The notes beneath the pieces are model-generated. The model did not search any database, was not told where the DNA came from, and saw only the letters and a list, made by a program, of their open reading frames with translations. A DNA stretch of 12,834 nucleotides, from the NCBI GenBank assembly GCA_029267975.1, contig JAJUHH010000035.1, positions 1 to 12,834 on the forward strand, in the 5' to 3' direction. Of this stretch, positions 6,085 through 12,834 are shown in pieces; position 1 is the first letter of the stretch, and every line of letters starts with the position of its first letter. A program made the position numbers and the translations under genes. The DNA is from Clostridiales bacterium. Lineage in GTDB: Bacteria; Bacillota; Clostridia; Lachnospirales; Lachnospiraceae.

Positions 6085-7368
6085 TTAACCGATGGTATTC
6101 TCACTGCAATATCTGATTTTGGCACCGAGAGTACTTAAATCCCTACAGATGTCCTCATAGCCCCGCTCAATGCTGGTAGCATTCCGAACGACGGTAGTTC
6201 CCTGCGCTGCAAGTCCGGCAATAATCAGTGCTGCACCACCCCGCAGGTCATGGGCTTCAACAACAGCCCCCTGTAATTGGCTTACTCCACTGATGACGGC
6301 TTTATTTTCCTTTGAATCTAAGGTGATTGCTGCACCCATCTTTCTTAGCTCAGGGACATTCTGAAAGCGGGATTCAAAGATTTCTTCTATAATTGTACTT
6401 TGCCCCTGTGCCAGACACAGCAGTGACATAAGCTGGGACTGCATATCCGTCGGAAATCCCGGATAAGGTTGTGTTCTAAGTAAATCAATGGGCATTGGCC
6501 TGTGCTTACTTTCTACCTTGATGGTATCCTCTGTGGCTTCTATAGCACAGCCGGTCCTGCGCAGCACCCGAAGCGTGGAATCTAGATGCCTCGTGGGTGT
6601 ATTGGTAAAAAGCACATTTCCTCTTGCTGCTGCAACTGCCGCCAAATATGTTCCTGCAACGATCCGGTCGGAAGAAAGCTTAAAATCCACATCATGCAGC
6701 TCCTTCACACCTTCAACCTCAATAAAAGCGGTTCCTTTGCCGTTGATCCTTGCACCTGCCCGTATCAGATAATTACATACCTCTGTAACCTCGGGTTCTC
6801 TTGCTGCATTAAAAATTCTGGTAGTACCTTCAGATAATACGGCAGTGAGTATTATATTCTGAGTCGCACCAACACTTGGAAACTCAAGAAAAATATCATT
6901 TCCAATAATCCGATCGGTGTAACAATGAATCATCGTATCATTCTCACCAATAAACTCCTGAGTGACATTCATCTTCTTAATAGCCTTAAGATGATAATCA
7001 ATCGGACGTTTCCCTATGGAACAGCCACCAGGATAGGCTATCGTAACCTCATGATGTCTTCCTAGCAGTGCTCCAAGAAAAAGAATAGAGCTGCGCATTT
7101 TGCTCACTGATTCCTCGGGAACAGAGGAGCAGGCTGCATTACTGCTGTCCACATAAAGCGTATTACCGTCCCAGGCTGTTTCACAACCCAGTTCATTCAG
7201 TATGTTTACCATATGGTATACATCAAGTATTTTAGGACAATTCCTAAGTATGGATTTCCCTTTATTCAAAATAGTAGCAGCAATTACTGGTAATGCTGCA
7301 TTCTTTGACCCTTGTATTCTCAGCTCGCCCTTTAACTGCTCACCGCCGATGACCTCGATACTCGACAT
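6085..7368 (-). CDS. murA: UDP-N-acetylglucosamine 1-carboxyvinyltransferase MurA
   Basis: The 427-residue enzyme transfers enolpyruvate from phosphoenolpyruvate to UDP-GlcNAc in the cytoplasm, the first committed step of peptidoglycan synthesis and the target of fosfomycin. Visible active-site features are K22 in GSKNAALP (20-27), C116 in PGGCSIGKRPIDYHL (113-127), D308 in GFPTDMQ (304-310) and the following ESRF (332-335). The reactive residue is Cys rather than Asp, so fosfomycin sensitivity is expected from family knowledge. The ATG has GAGG six bases upstream. It lies 108 bases after ftsW and 15 before ftsQ. This place in the cluster is normally held by murG or murB in B. subtilis-type arrangements; murA is usually elsewhere. 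Confidence 0.97.
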   Translation of the reverse strand: MSSIEVIGGEQLKGELRIQGSKNAALPVIAATILNKGKSILRNCPKILDVYHMVNILNELGCETAWDGNTLYVDSSNAACSSVPEESVSKMRSSILFLGALLGRHHEVTIAYPGGCSIGKRPIDYHLKAIKKMNVTQEFIGENDTMIHCYTDRIIGNDIFLEFPSVGATQNIILTAVLSEGTTRIFNAAREPEVTEVCNYLIRAGARINGKGTAFIEVEGVKELHDVDFKLSSDRIVAGTYLAAVAAARGNVLFTNTPTRHLDSTLRVLRRTGCAIEATEDTIKVESKHRPMPIDLLRTQPYPGFPTDMQSQLMSLLCLAQGQSTIIEEIFESRFQNVPELRKMGAAITLDSKENKAVISGVSQLQGAVVEAHDLRGGAALIIAGLAAQGTTVVRNATSIERGYEDICRDLSTLGAKIRYCSENTIG

Positions 7369-7476
7369 AGCACACCTCAGACAATTGTAGGAAATATACT
7401 ACACTATATGATTTCCTTCTTGTCTGCGTGAATCAGGTAAATTTTATCCTTGCTATGCTTGCCGGGCCAGGCAGCG

Positions 7477-8616
7477 CTATTCCCGTTTGATCTGGTTGGA
7501 TACACTAAGAACAATTCCCATTTCAAACAAAATTACCATTACGGAGCTGCCTCCGTAGCTAATAAAGGGTAATGGAATACCGGTGGAAGGAATGGAGTTG
7601 GTTACAACCGCAATATTAATCAGCACCTGGGCCGCAATATGAGCCAGAACGCCGGTTGCAATCAATCCTCCGTAAAGATCTGCCGCATTGATGGCAATAA
7701 TAAATATTCGCCATATGAGTAATATGAACAGCAGGATCAGGCAAAACGCTCCAAAGAGCCCCAGCTCCTCGCAAATAACCGAAAAAATCATATCATTATG
7801 GGACTCCGGAATAAATCCAAGCTTTTGCATGCTTTGCCCCAGGCCCTTGCCAAAGATACCGCCGGAGGCAATGGCGTAAAGGCCCTGCAGGATCTGATAT
7901 CCCTTTGGCTCCGTTTCCACATTCATCCACACCTTAATACGCTCGGATCGGTAGGATACAAAGAATACGAATATGGAGCCAATTGCTCCAAACAATAAAC
8001 CTGAAACAATAAAATATAGTTTTTTTCTGCTGGCAACGAAGCAAATGGCAACCATGATAATACCGACAATCAGGGCTGTGGAAAAGTTTTCGATAATAAT
8101 CAGTCCCAGCAGAGGAGCTATAAAAATAACTACTCTGATAAAACCCGTAAACTTATCCAGCTTCTTGGGAGCCAGATTAACTATGTAGGCAGTAAAAACA
8201 ATTACTGCGATCTTGGTCAGCTCCGAGGGCTGAAATCTACCCAGGGGGCCCAGATCAAGCCATCTCTTAGCACCATTGATGGTGGGTCCAAAGAGAAGTA
8301 CGGCTACTTGCAGTATGATACAAATGAAATATAGCACCGTTACCGGTTTCAAACGGATAATCGGCAGGTTTTTAATAAAGATCCGGTAATCAATCTTTGA
8401 TACAAATAACATGATTAGAATACCGACTCCGGCAAAGAGTGCCTGCCTCTGGAGATAGTAAGTGGCATCCCCGTTAATGCGCTGGGCATTATAGGAGCTT
8501 GTGCTATAGATCATGACCAAACCAAAGCAAACCAGAAAAAGGATCAGAAACAATAAGCTGTAATCATAATAACTGTGCATTTTTCTTTTATTTGCTTCCG
8601 CAACCGTCCTGGCCAT
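7477..8616 (-). CDS. ftsW: SEDS-family glycan polymerase FtsW/SpoVE
   Basis: The 379-residue protein has about ten membrane segments and the SEDS signatures: GAKRWLDLGPLGRFQPSE (115-132), GLYAIASGGIFGKGLGQS (245-262), PESHNDMIFSVICEELG (270-286; D275 is in the position of the catalytic Asp of FtsW/RodA), and GIPLPFISYGGSS (346-358). It polymerises lipid II into glycan at the outer face of the membrane together with a class B transpeptidase, here probably the SpoVD encoded upstream. The ATG has AGGGG seven bases upstream. It follows murD after 61 bases. Whether it serves vegetative division (FtsW), spore cortex (SpoVE) or both cannot be told from sequence; the spoVD neighbour hints at SpoVE-like use, while ftsQ and ftsZ hint at FtsW. 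Confidence 0.94.
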   Translation of the reverse strand: MARTVAEANKRKMHSYYDYSLLFLILFLVCFGLVMIYSTSSYNAQRINGDATYYLQRQALFAGVGILIMLFVSKIDYRIFIKNLPIIRLKPVTVLYFICIILQVAVLLFGPTINGAKRWLDLGPLGRFQPSELTKIAVIVFTAYIVNLAPKKLDKFTGFIRVVIFIAPLLGLIIIENFSTALIVGIIMVAICFVASRKKLYFIVSGLLFGAIGSIFVFFVSYRSERIKVWMNVETEPKGYQILQGLYAIASGGIFGKGLGQSMQKLGFIPESHNDMIFSVICEELGLFGAFCLILLFILLIWRIFIIAINAADLYGGLIATGVLAHIAAQVLINIAVVTNSIPSTGIPLPFISYGGSSVMVILFEMGIVLSVSNQIKRE

Positions 8617-8677
8617 CGTGTCACCCCTTACCTTTGATTAATGAAATGAGGATTAGCTTCCCTTGTCTTTTCTTTGC

Positions 8678-10042
8678 TTATGAAACCATTAACTCGCGCA
8701 CGTACTCCTTAAATAATCTTCCGCGCTGCTCATAATTCTCAAACATTCCCCAGCTGGCACAGGCCGGAGACAATAATACCGCATCTCCGGGAGCAGCCTG
8801 CTCTGCACAAACCCTGACTGCTTCCTTTAAGTCTTCCACCATAACAATATTATGGAAACCATGACGTCTTGCAGTCTCAGCAATTTGTTCCTTAGTCTGT
8901 CCAAGCAATACCAGGAGTTTGACCTTACCGTCAAAGGAATCGATCCATTCATCGAACTCCACATGCTTGTCGTAGCCGCCACCAATGACAAGAGTGGGAC
9001 TGACCATGGCCTGCACCGCCTTAATGGAGGCATCCGGATTGGTACCCTTGGAGTCATTATAATAGGTAACTCCTTTTATAGTTTCAACAAATTCTATTCT
9101 ATGTTCCACTGCACGGAAGTTCACAAGCGCAGTATGAATGTAATCCATGGGGATTCCCATGGTGATTGCAATACCAACTCCGGCCATGATATTCTCATAC
9201 ATATGCCGGCCTAATACCTTTAATTCCTTAATATTGCAGACCAGCTCTCTCCTGCCGTCCACGCTGTAGTATATATCGTCTCCCTCCAGATACAGACCGT
9301 TTTCCAGCCGTCTTGCACTGCTGTAAAACATGATTCTGCTGGAAAGTCTTTTTGCTGCTTCTCTTAGAATTTCATCTTCATAATTGAGGACGCAGAGTTC
9401 TGCCATGGTCTGGTTTTTGGCCACATTTTCCTTCATGGCAACATAGGTTTCCATGTTGTGGTGACGATCCAGGTGATCCGGTGTGATATTCAGGATGGCG
9501 CTGACATCAGGCTTAAACTCATGGATTGTCTCAAGCTGGAAGCTGGAAAGCTCAATGACACAGACGGAAGCCTCGGTGGTTTCCAAAGCCACATCCGTAT
9601 AAGGGTTACCGATATTACCAACCACATGTACATCTTTGAAATAGGTCCTCATAATCTCACCGACCAGTGTTGTGGTAGAGGTTTTGCCATTGGTACCTGT
9701 AATACCGATCACCTTACCCTTGGCAAAGCGGTAAGCCAGCTCAATCTCACCCCAGACAGAGATCCCCTTCTCCTTGATCCTCTCCACTACAGGGTGATCA
9801 ATGGCTATTCCCGGGCTAAGTACAAAGAGATCCAGGGAGTCAATCAGCTCCTGTTCCAGCTCTCCTGTAACCAAACTGAAATTATGCTCAATATCAAATT
9901 TATCACGAAAGCTCTCTATGGTAAGCTTTGTATTCGAATCGTATAAGATAGCAAATGCACCTAATCTTTGCAGTAATTTTATGGATGAAATTCCGCTTTT
10001 TCCTGCCCCGAACACCATTACCCTTTTATCCTTCAGCTGCAT
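8678..10042 (-). CDS. murD: UDP-N-acetylmuramoyl-L-alanine--D-glutamate ligase MurD
   Basis: The 454-residue cytoplasmic ligase adds D-glutamate to UDP-MurNAc-L-Ala using ATP. It shows the three-domain Mur ligase order: an N-terminal Rossmann-like UDP-binding domain with GAGKSG (12-17) and LSPGI (75-79); the central ATPase with P-loop GITGTNGKT (113-121) and NITPDHLDRH (185-194); and the C-terminal domain beginning near 310 with FRAVEHRIE (309-317) and NDSKGTNPDA (329-338). Length equals that of B. subtilis MurD (about 451). The ATG has GGAAGGG four bases upstream. It lies 62 bases after mraY and 61 before ftsW, consistent with one operon. Confidence 0.97.
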   Translation of the reverse strand: MQLKDKRVMVFGAGKSGISSIKLLQRLGAFAILYDSNTKLTIESFRDKFDIEHNFSLVTGELEQELIDSLDLFVLSPGIAIDHPVVERIKEKGISVWGEIELAYRFAKGKVIGITGTNGKTSTTTLVGEIMRTYFKDVHVVGNIGNPYTDVALETTEASVCVIELSSFQLETIHEFKPDVSAILNITPDHLDRHHNMETYVAMKENVAKNQTMAELCVLNYEDEILREAAKRLSSRIMFYSSARRLENGLYLEGDDIYYSVDGRRELVCNIKELKVLGRHMYENIMAGVGIAITMGIPMDYIHTALVNFRAVEHRIEFVETIKGVTYYNDSKGTNPDASIKAVQAMVSPTLVIGGGYDKHVEFDEWIDSFDGKVKLLVLLGQTKEQIAETARRHGFHNIVMVEDLKEAVRVCAEQAAPGDAVLLSPACASWGMFENYEQRGRLFKEYVRELMVS

Positions 10043-10104
10043 ATTACCCTTCCTTTCCTCAACACCTGATCCATCTACAATAGAAAATACCCATCAAAAG
10101 GCAA

Positions 10105-11073
10105 TCAACCGATACCCATCAGCGCCACCAGACACAGAATGGCTGTAATGATAGAAAATACCGCCACTACTCTTGTCTCTGACCAGCCCATTAATTCAAA
10201 GTGGTGGTGGATCGGTGCCATTTTAAAGATACGCTTTCCACCTGTTAGTTTAAAATAGCTGACCTGTAATATTACAGACAAGACCTCCACAAGATAGATC
10301 AGCGCAATCATCAGGATGAATAAAGGCATCTGCAGCATAAATGCAGTAGCTGCCACAAAGCCGCCAAGGGCCAGGGAACCTGTGTCTCCCATAAATACCT
10401 TAGCAGGATAGACATTATATAGTAGAAATGCCATTAAGCTGCCTGCCACCGCGCCGGTAATCGGCGAAAGATCGCTCTTAAGTCCGATGGATACTACGGT
10501 AAAGAAGGTAGCAATCAGTATGGTAACCCCGGACTCAAGTCCATCCAGGCCATCTGTAAAATTCGATCCATTCACCGTTCCCAGGACCACAAAGAGGAAA
10601 AAAGGTACGAACAGATAGGAGATATCTGCATACTTTCCACCCGAGAAGGGAATTAAAATCAAGGTACCGATATTCGTAAAGTTAAGCAAATAATAGCCGA
10701 AGATAGCTGTAACAAGCAGCTGTCCCAAGAGCTTTTGCCATGCCCGAAGTCCCATGGAACGCTTCATGACAACCTTAATATAGTCATCCATAAAGCCGAT
10801 GATACCAAAACCAATGGTAGCAAAGAGAACCGGTATAATATCTTTATTATCCTTCATGAAAAAAAGACAGGTAATGGCTATACTCAGAACAATAATAATA
10901 CCGCCCATGGTTGGAGTACCGGATTTCTTCTGATGTGACTGAGGCCCCTCTTCTCTGATGTATTGCCCGAATTTCAACCTTTTCAAAAAGGGAATCAAAA
11001 GCGGGCACAGTATCACGCAGACACCAAAGGAAATAATAACAGGTAAAATAACTTTAATCTCAGAAAAATTCAT
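10105..11073 (-). CDS. mraY: Phospho-N-acetylmuramoyl-pentapeptide-transferase MraY
   Basis: MraY moves phospho-MurNAc-pentapeptide to undecaprenyl phosphate at the inner membrane face, making lipid I. From the chosen start it has 322 residues (B. subtilis 324) and about ten membrane segments. Family residues are present: SGTPTMGG (51-58), the Asp pair in FMDDYIK (94-100), the NFTDGLDGL loop (171-179), D230 in FMGDTGS (227-233) and the HHH motif in MAPIHHHFEL (285-294). I start at ATG 11071-11073 because GGAGGG (11079-11084) lies five bases upstream and MNFSEIKVILPV fits the family; an ATG 16 codons earlier (11121) would add an unusual proline-rich tail and is unlikely. It precedes murD; a promoter candidate lies in the gap after spoVD. 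Confidence 0.96.
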   Translation of the reverse strand: MNFSEIKVILPVIISFGVCVILCPLLIPFLKRLKFGQYIREEGPQSHQKKSGTPTMGGIIIVLSIAITCLFFMKDNKDIIPVLFATIGFGIIGFMDDYIKVVMKRSMGLRAWQKLLGQLLVTAIFGYYLLNFTNIGTLILIPFSGGKYADISYLFVPFFLFVVLGTVNGSNFTDGLDGLESGVTILIATFFTVVSIGLKSDLSPITGAVAGSLMAFLLYNVYPAKVFMGDTGSLALGGFVAATAFMLQMPLFILMIALIYLVEVLSVILQVSYFKLTGGKRIFKMAPIHHHFELMGWSETRVVAVFSIITAILCLVALMGIG

Positions 11074-11130
11074 AGTATCCCTCCATGGTGCCAGCCTCCT
11101 GGAAATTGGGCAGGCAGGCACAAATTTGCC

Positions 11131-11156
11131 GTGTGAAAAGTAGTTTTATTTCACAC
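11131..11156 (-). repeat. Hairpin in the mraY leader
   Basis: A perfect 8-bp inverted repeat, GTGTGAAA (11131-11138) and TTTCACAC (11149-11156), has a 10-base loop. Beside it GGCACAAATTTGCC (11117-11130) is a near-palindrome with one extra base. No T tract follows on the minus strand, so it is not an intrinsic terminator. It lies downstream of the mraY promoter candidate, within its leader. Confidence 0.45.
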
Positions 11157-11188
11157 AGGTAGTTATGCTTTTGTTGTTAACCTACGCT

Positions 11189-11217
11189 ATTATACTTTAT
11201 TGATTTTGAAAAAACAA
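11189..11217 (-). promoter_or_regulatory. Candidate sigma-A promoter upstream of mraY
   Basis: On the minus strand TTGTTT (11212-11217) and a perfect TATAAT (11189-11194) are separated by 17 bases. It lies in the 213-base gap between spoVD and mraY, 115 bases before the mraY start, and would let mraY-murD-ftsW-murA-ftsQ be expressed independently of spoVD. The -35 is weak (three of six). Confidence 0.55.
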
Positions 11218-11286
11218 TCATTTTACACAGCGATTTTATCATTTGGTAATATTTTCATAAAGCAGTTTTTGGCTGCTCCCAGTTAT

Positions 11287-12831
11287 TTATTCGAAGTATA
11301 AAATGATGTCACTGCCCTTACCGATGGTCTCGCCTGCCAGAGGAAACTGTTCCCTTACTATGTCCCCTTCGCCCAAGGCATCCAGTTCTCCAAATTCATA
11401 GATCTTCATCATTTGGTTAACTTCCTTCCTGGTCTTGCCGATAAAATCCGGCATCTCGAAGGAACCAACATGAAATTGCTCCATTTCTGCTTCTGTATAA
11501 TTTTCGTCCACTCCAAGATAGGGAAGAATATTCTTGAACAAATCCGCAATCACAGGAGCTGCAACCGTACCGCCGTAATAAATCCCTACCGGATCCTCAA
11601 TCAGTACCACTGCAATCACCTGAGGATTATCTGCCGGTGCAAAGCCGATAAAGGAGGAAATATATTTATTGCTGCTTCTTGGAAGCTTCTCAGAGGTAGC
11701 TGTCTTTCCACCAACCTTAAAGCCCGGCAGATAGGCCCGCTTACCGGTTCCATCGGATACGACTGCTTCCAGTAAGGCTTTCATGGTTTCAGAGGTTTCC
11801 TTTGACACTGCCTGTTCGCTGGTAGGATAATCAAGTTCCTTGATTCTGCTGCCGTCTGCGCTTCTTATTTCCACACCCAGGTGAGGAGTTACTATCTTAC
11901 CTCCGTTGATCACTGCACTGGAAGCAACTAAGAGCTGCAAAGGTGTTATCTGAAAGGACTGTCCGAAGGACATGGTGGCCAGTTCCACCGCCTTGATGTT
12001 CTCTTTCTTATGCATGATGGAGCCTGCTTCTCCGGGCAGGTCAATTCCCGTCTTCTTAAACAGTCCTAATTTATCAAAATAATAATACATCTTATCGACG
12101 CCAAGCCTGGCCCCGAGCTCCATAAACACGGGGTTACAGGAATTTTTAATACCTTCTGTAAAGTCCTGGCTGCCATGCCCACCGGCTTTGTGGCAGCGGA
12201 TGATGCGATCTTCTACCTTCTTAAAGCCCGGACAAAAGAAGCGATCAGTCAGCTTAACAACCTTTTCTTCCAGAGCTGCTGTTGCGGTAATAATCTTAAA
12301 GGAGGAGCCGGGTTCGTAGGTATCACTGATGCAGGCATTTCTCCACATTTTATTCAGAGCCTCAGTCTTTTGCTGGTCTGTCAATGTCTGGCCTGCGTAA
12401 AGAGCAGTAAATTCTTCATTGAAGGTATAGGGATCATTCAGATTGTATTCCGGCAGATTTACCATGGCCATAATCTCGCCATTCTGGGGATTCATAACAA
12501 TCAGCTTCACATTGGATGCCTGCTTTGATTCCATTACCTTCTCAGCAACCTGCTGCGCGTATTGCTGAATATTAATATCCAGGCTGAGATAAAGATCATT
12601 TCCCGGCTGGGGTTCAATCCGGTCTTCGGCAGCATTCTTTATCTCAACACCATGGGCCGTGGTCAGGGTAAGTATGGTGCCATCTATACCCTTTAAGTAA
12701 TTATCATACTTTACTTCAAGACCGATTACTCCCTGATTGTCGCTTCCGGTAAAGCCAATGACCCTGGAAGCAAGGGTATCATAAGGATAATAACCAAAGA
12801 CCTTCAATGTAAAAACACCCAACTCTAATTT
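11287..12831 (-). CDS. spoVD: SpoVD-type class B penicillin-binding protein with PASTA domain (5' end missing, frame interrupted at the edge)
   Basis: The visible 514 codons cover the end of the dimerisation domain, the whole transpeptidase domain and one C-terminal PASTA domain (about 454-511, numbering from the TTG at 12822). The YYPYDTLASRVIGFTGSDNQ block (11-30) is typical. Active-site motifs are SSFK (173-176, catalytic Ser173), SCN (228-230) and KTA (373-375), where most class B enzymes have KTG or KSG. It cross-links peptidoglycan outside the membrane with an FtsW/SpoVE partner; the PASTA domain favours SpoVD over a PASTA-less FtsI. The N-terminal membrane anchor and first roughly 150 residues lie beyond the right edge. 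Reading upstream, the frame meets TAG at 12832-12834, the last three bases of the window, although the fold requires more protein there. The gene is therefore disrupted, frameshifted, or affected by an error at the sequence end. No true start is visible. Confidence 0.88.
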   Translation of the reverse strand, partial: KLELGVFTLKVFGYYPYDTLASRVIGFTGSDNQGVIGLEVKYDNYLKGIDGTILTLTTAHGVEIKNAAEDRIEPQPGNDLYLSLDINIQQYAQQVAEKVMESKQASNVKLIVMNPQNGEIMAMVNLPEYNLNDPYTFNEEFTALYAGQTLTDQQKTEALNKMWRNACISDTYEPGSSFKIITATAALEEKVVKLTDRFFCPGFKKVEDRIIRCHKAGGHGSQDFTEGIKNSCNPVFMELGARLGVDKMYYYFDKLGLFKKTGIDLPGEAGSIMHKKENIKAVELATMSFGQSFQITPLQLLVASSAVINGGKIVTPHLGVEIRSADGSRIKELDYPTSEQAVSKETSETMKALLEAVVSDGTGKRAYLPGFKVGGKTATSEKLPRSSNKYISSFIGFAPADNPQVIAVVLIEDPVGIYYGGTVAAPVIADLFKNILPYLGVDENYTEAEMEQFHVGSFEMPDFIGKTRKEVNQMMKIYEFGELDALGEGDIVREQFPLAGETIGKGSDIILYFE

Positions 12832-12834
12832 CTA

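Noticed and set aside
7369..7476. Possible promoter or terminator in the ftsW-murA gap
   Set aside because: TATAGT and TATATT hexamers have no -35 partner, and the short GGCC-rich dyad near the ftsW stop lacks a T tract.
9458..9946. Plus-strand open frame of 162 codons
   Set aside because: It lies wholly opposite murD, whose motifs are intact, and has a low-quality composition for a protein.
11221..11286. Possible terminator after spoVD
   Set aside because: The minus strand has a T6 run, but only a four-pair stem precedes it; read-through into mraY is more likely.
12784..12834. Alternative reading frame across the spoVD edge (frame giving FYIEG)
   Set aside because: It would need an extra base in a T run to join the YYPY block and leaves the linker shorter than expected; the uninterrupted frame fits better.
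1..12834. CRISPR arrays, tRNA or rRNA genes, insertion sequences, attachment sites
   Set aside because: No spaced direct repeats, no cloverleaf or rRNA-like stretch, no transposase and no terminal inverted repeats were found on reading both strands.

Overview
The window reads as chromosome of a low-to-mid GC, endospore-forming Firmicute of the class Clostridia. Gene content and the style of the proteins suggest a Lachnospiraceae-like species, but that family-level placement is inference. Every gene I can support lies on the minus strand, so the biological order runs from high to low coordinates. I found no tRNA, rRNA, CRISPR array, insertion sequence or phage gene.

In transcription order there are two blocks. 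The first (12831 to 3817) is a division and cell-wall (dcw) cluster: the end of spoVD (class B penicillin-binding protein with a PASTA domain), mraY, murD, ftsW/spoVE, murA, ftsQ/divIB and ftsZ. It makes the first committed precursor (MurA), adds D-Glu (MurD), loads the lipid carrier (MraY), polymerises and cross-links glycan (FtsW/SpoVE with SpoVD) and builds the septal ring (FtsZ, FtsQ). murG, murB and ftsA, which B. subtilis has in this stretch, are absent, and murA sits between ftsW and ftsQ. The second block (3674 to 888) is the sporulation sigma module spoIIGA-sigE-sigG: the membrane protease that activates pro-sigma-E, sigma-E itself, and the forespore sigma-G.

Regulatory sites fit this split. 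ftsZ has its own vegetative-type promoter, a long leader and a strong Rho-independent terminator that isolates it from spoIIGA. spoIIGA has a consensus -35 and -10 separated by 21 bp, recalling the Spo0A-activated spoIIG promoter of B. subtilis. A sigma-F-like promoter lies just before sigG. Another vegetative-type promoter lies between spoVD and mraY. Downstream of sigG there is a 328-base gap with a complex fold-back region and a terminator-like hairpin, followed by the 5' part of an unrelated polytopic membrane protein that runs off the left edge and resembles the sensor half of an AgrC/GHKL-type histidine kinase.

No wholly new system is evident. The points most worth a second look are an in-frame stop codon at the right edge inside spoVD, the KTA variant of the third transpeptidase motif, the long-spacer spoIIG promoter, the sigma-F-like sigG promoter, and the competing hairpins in the ftsZ leader and the sigG trailer.
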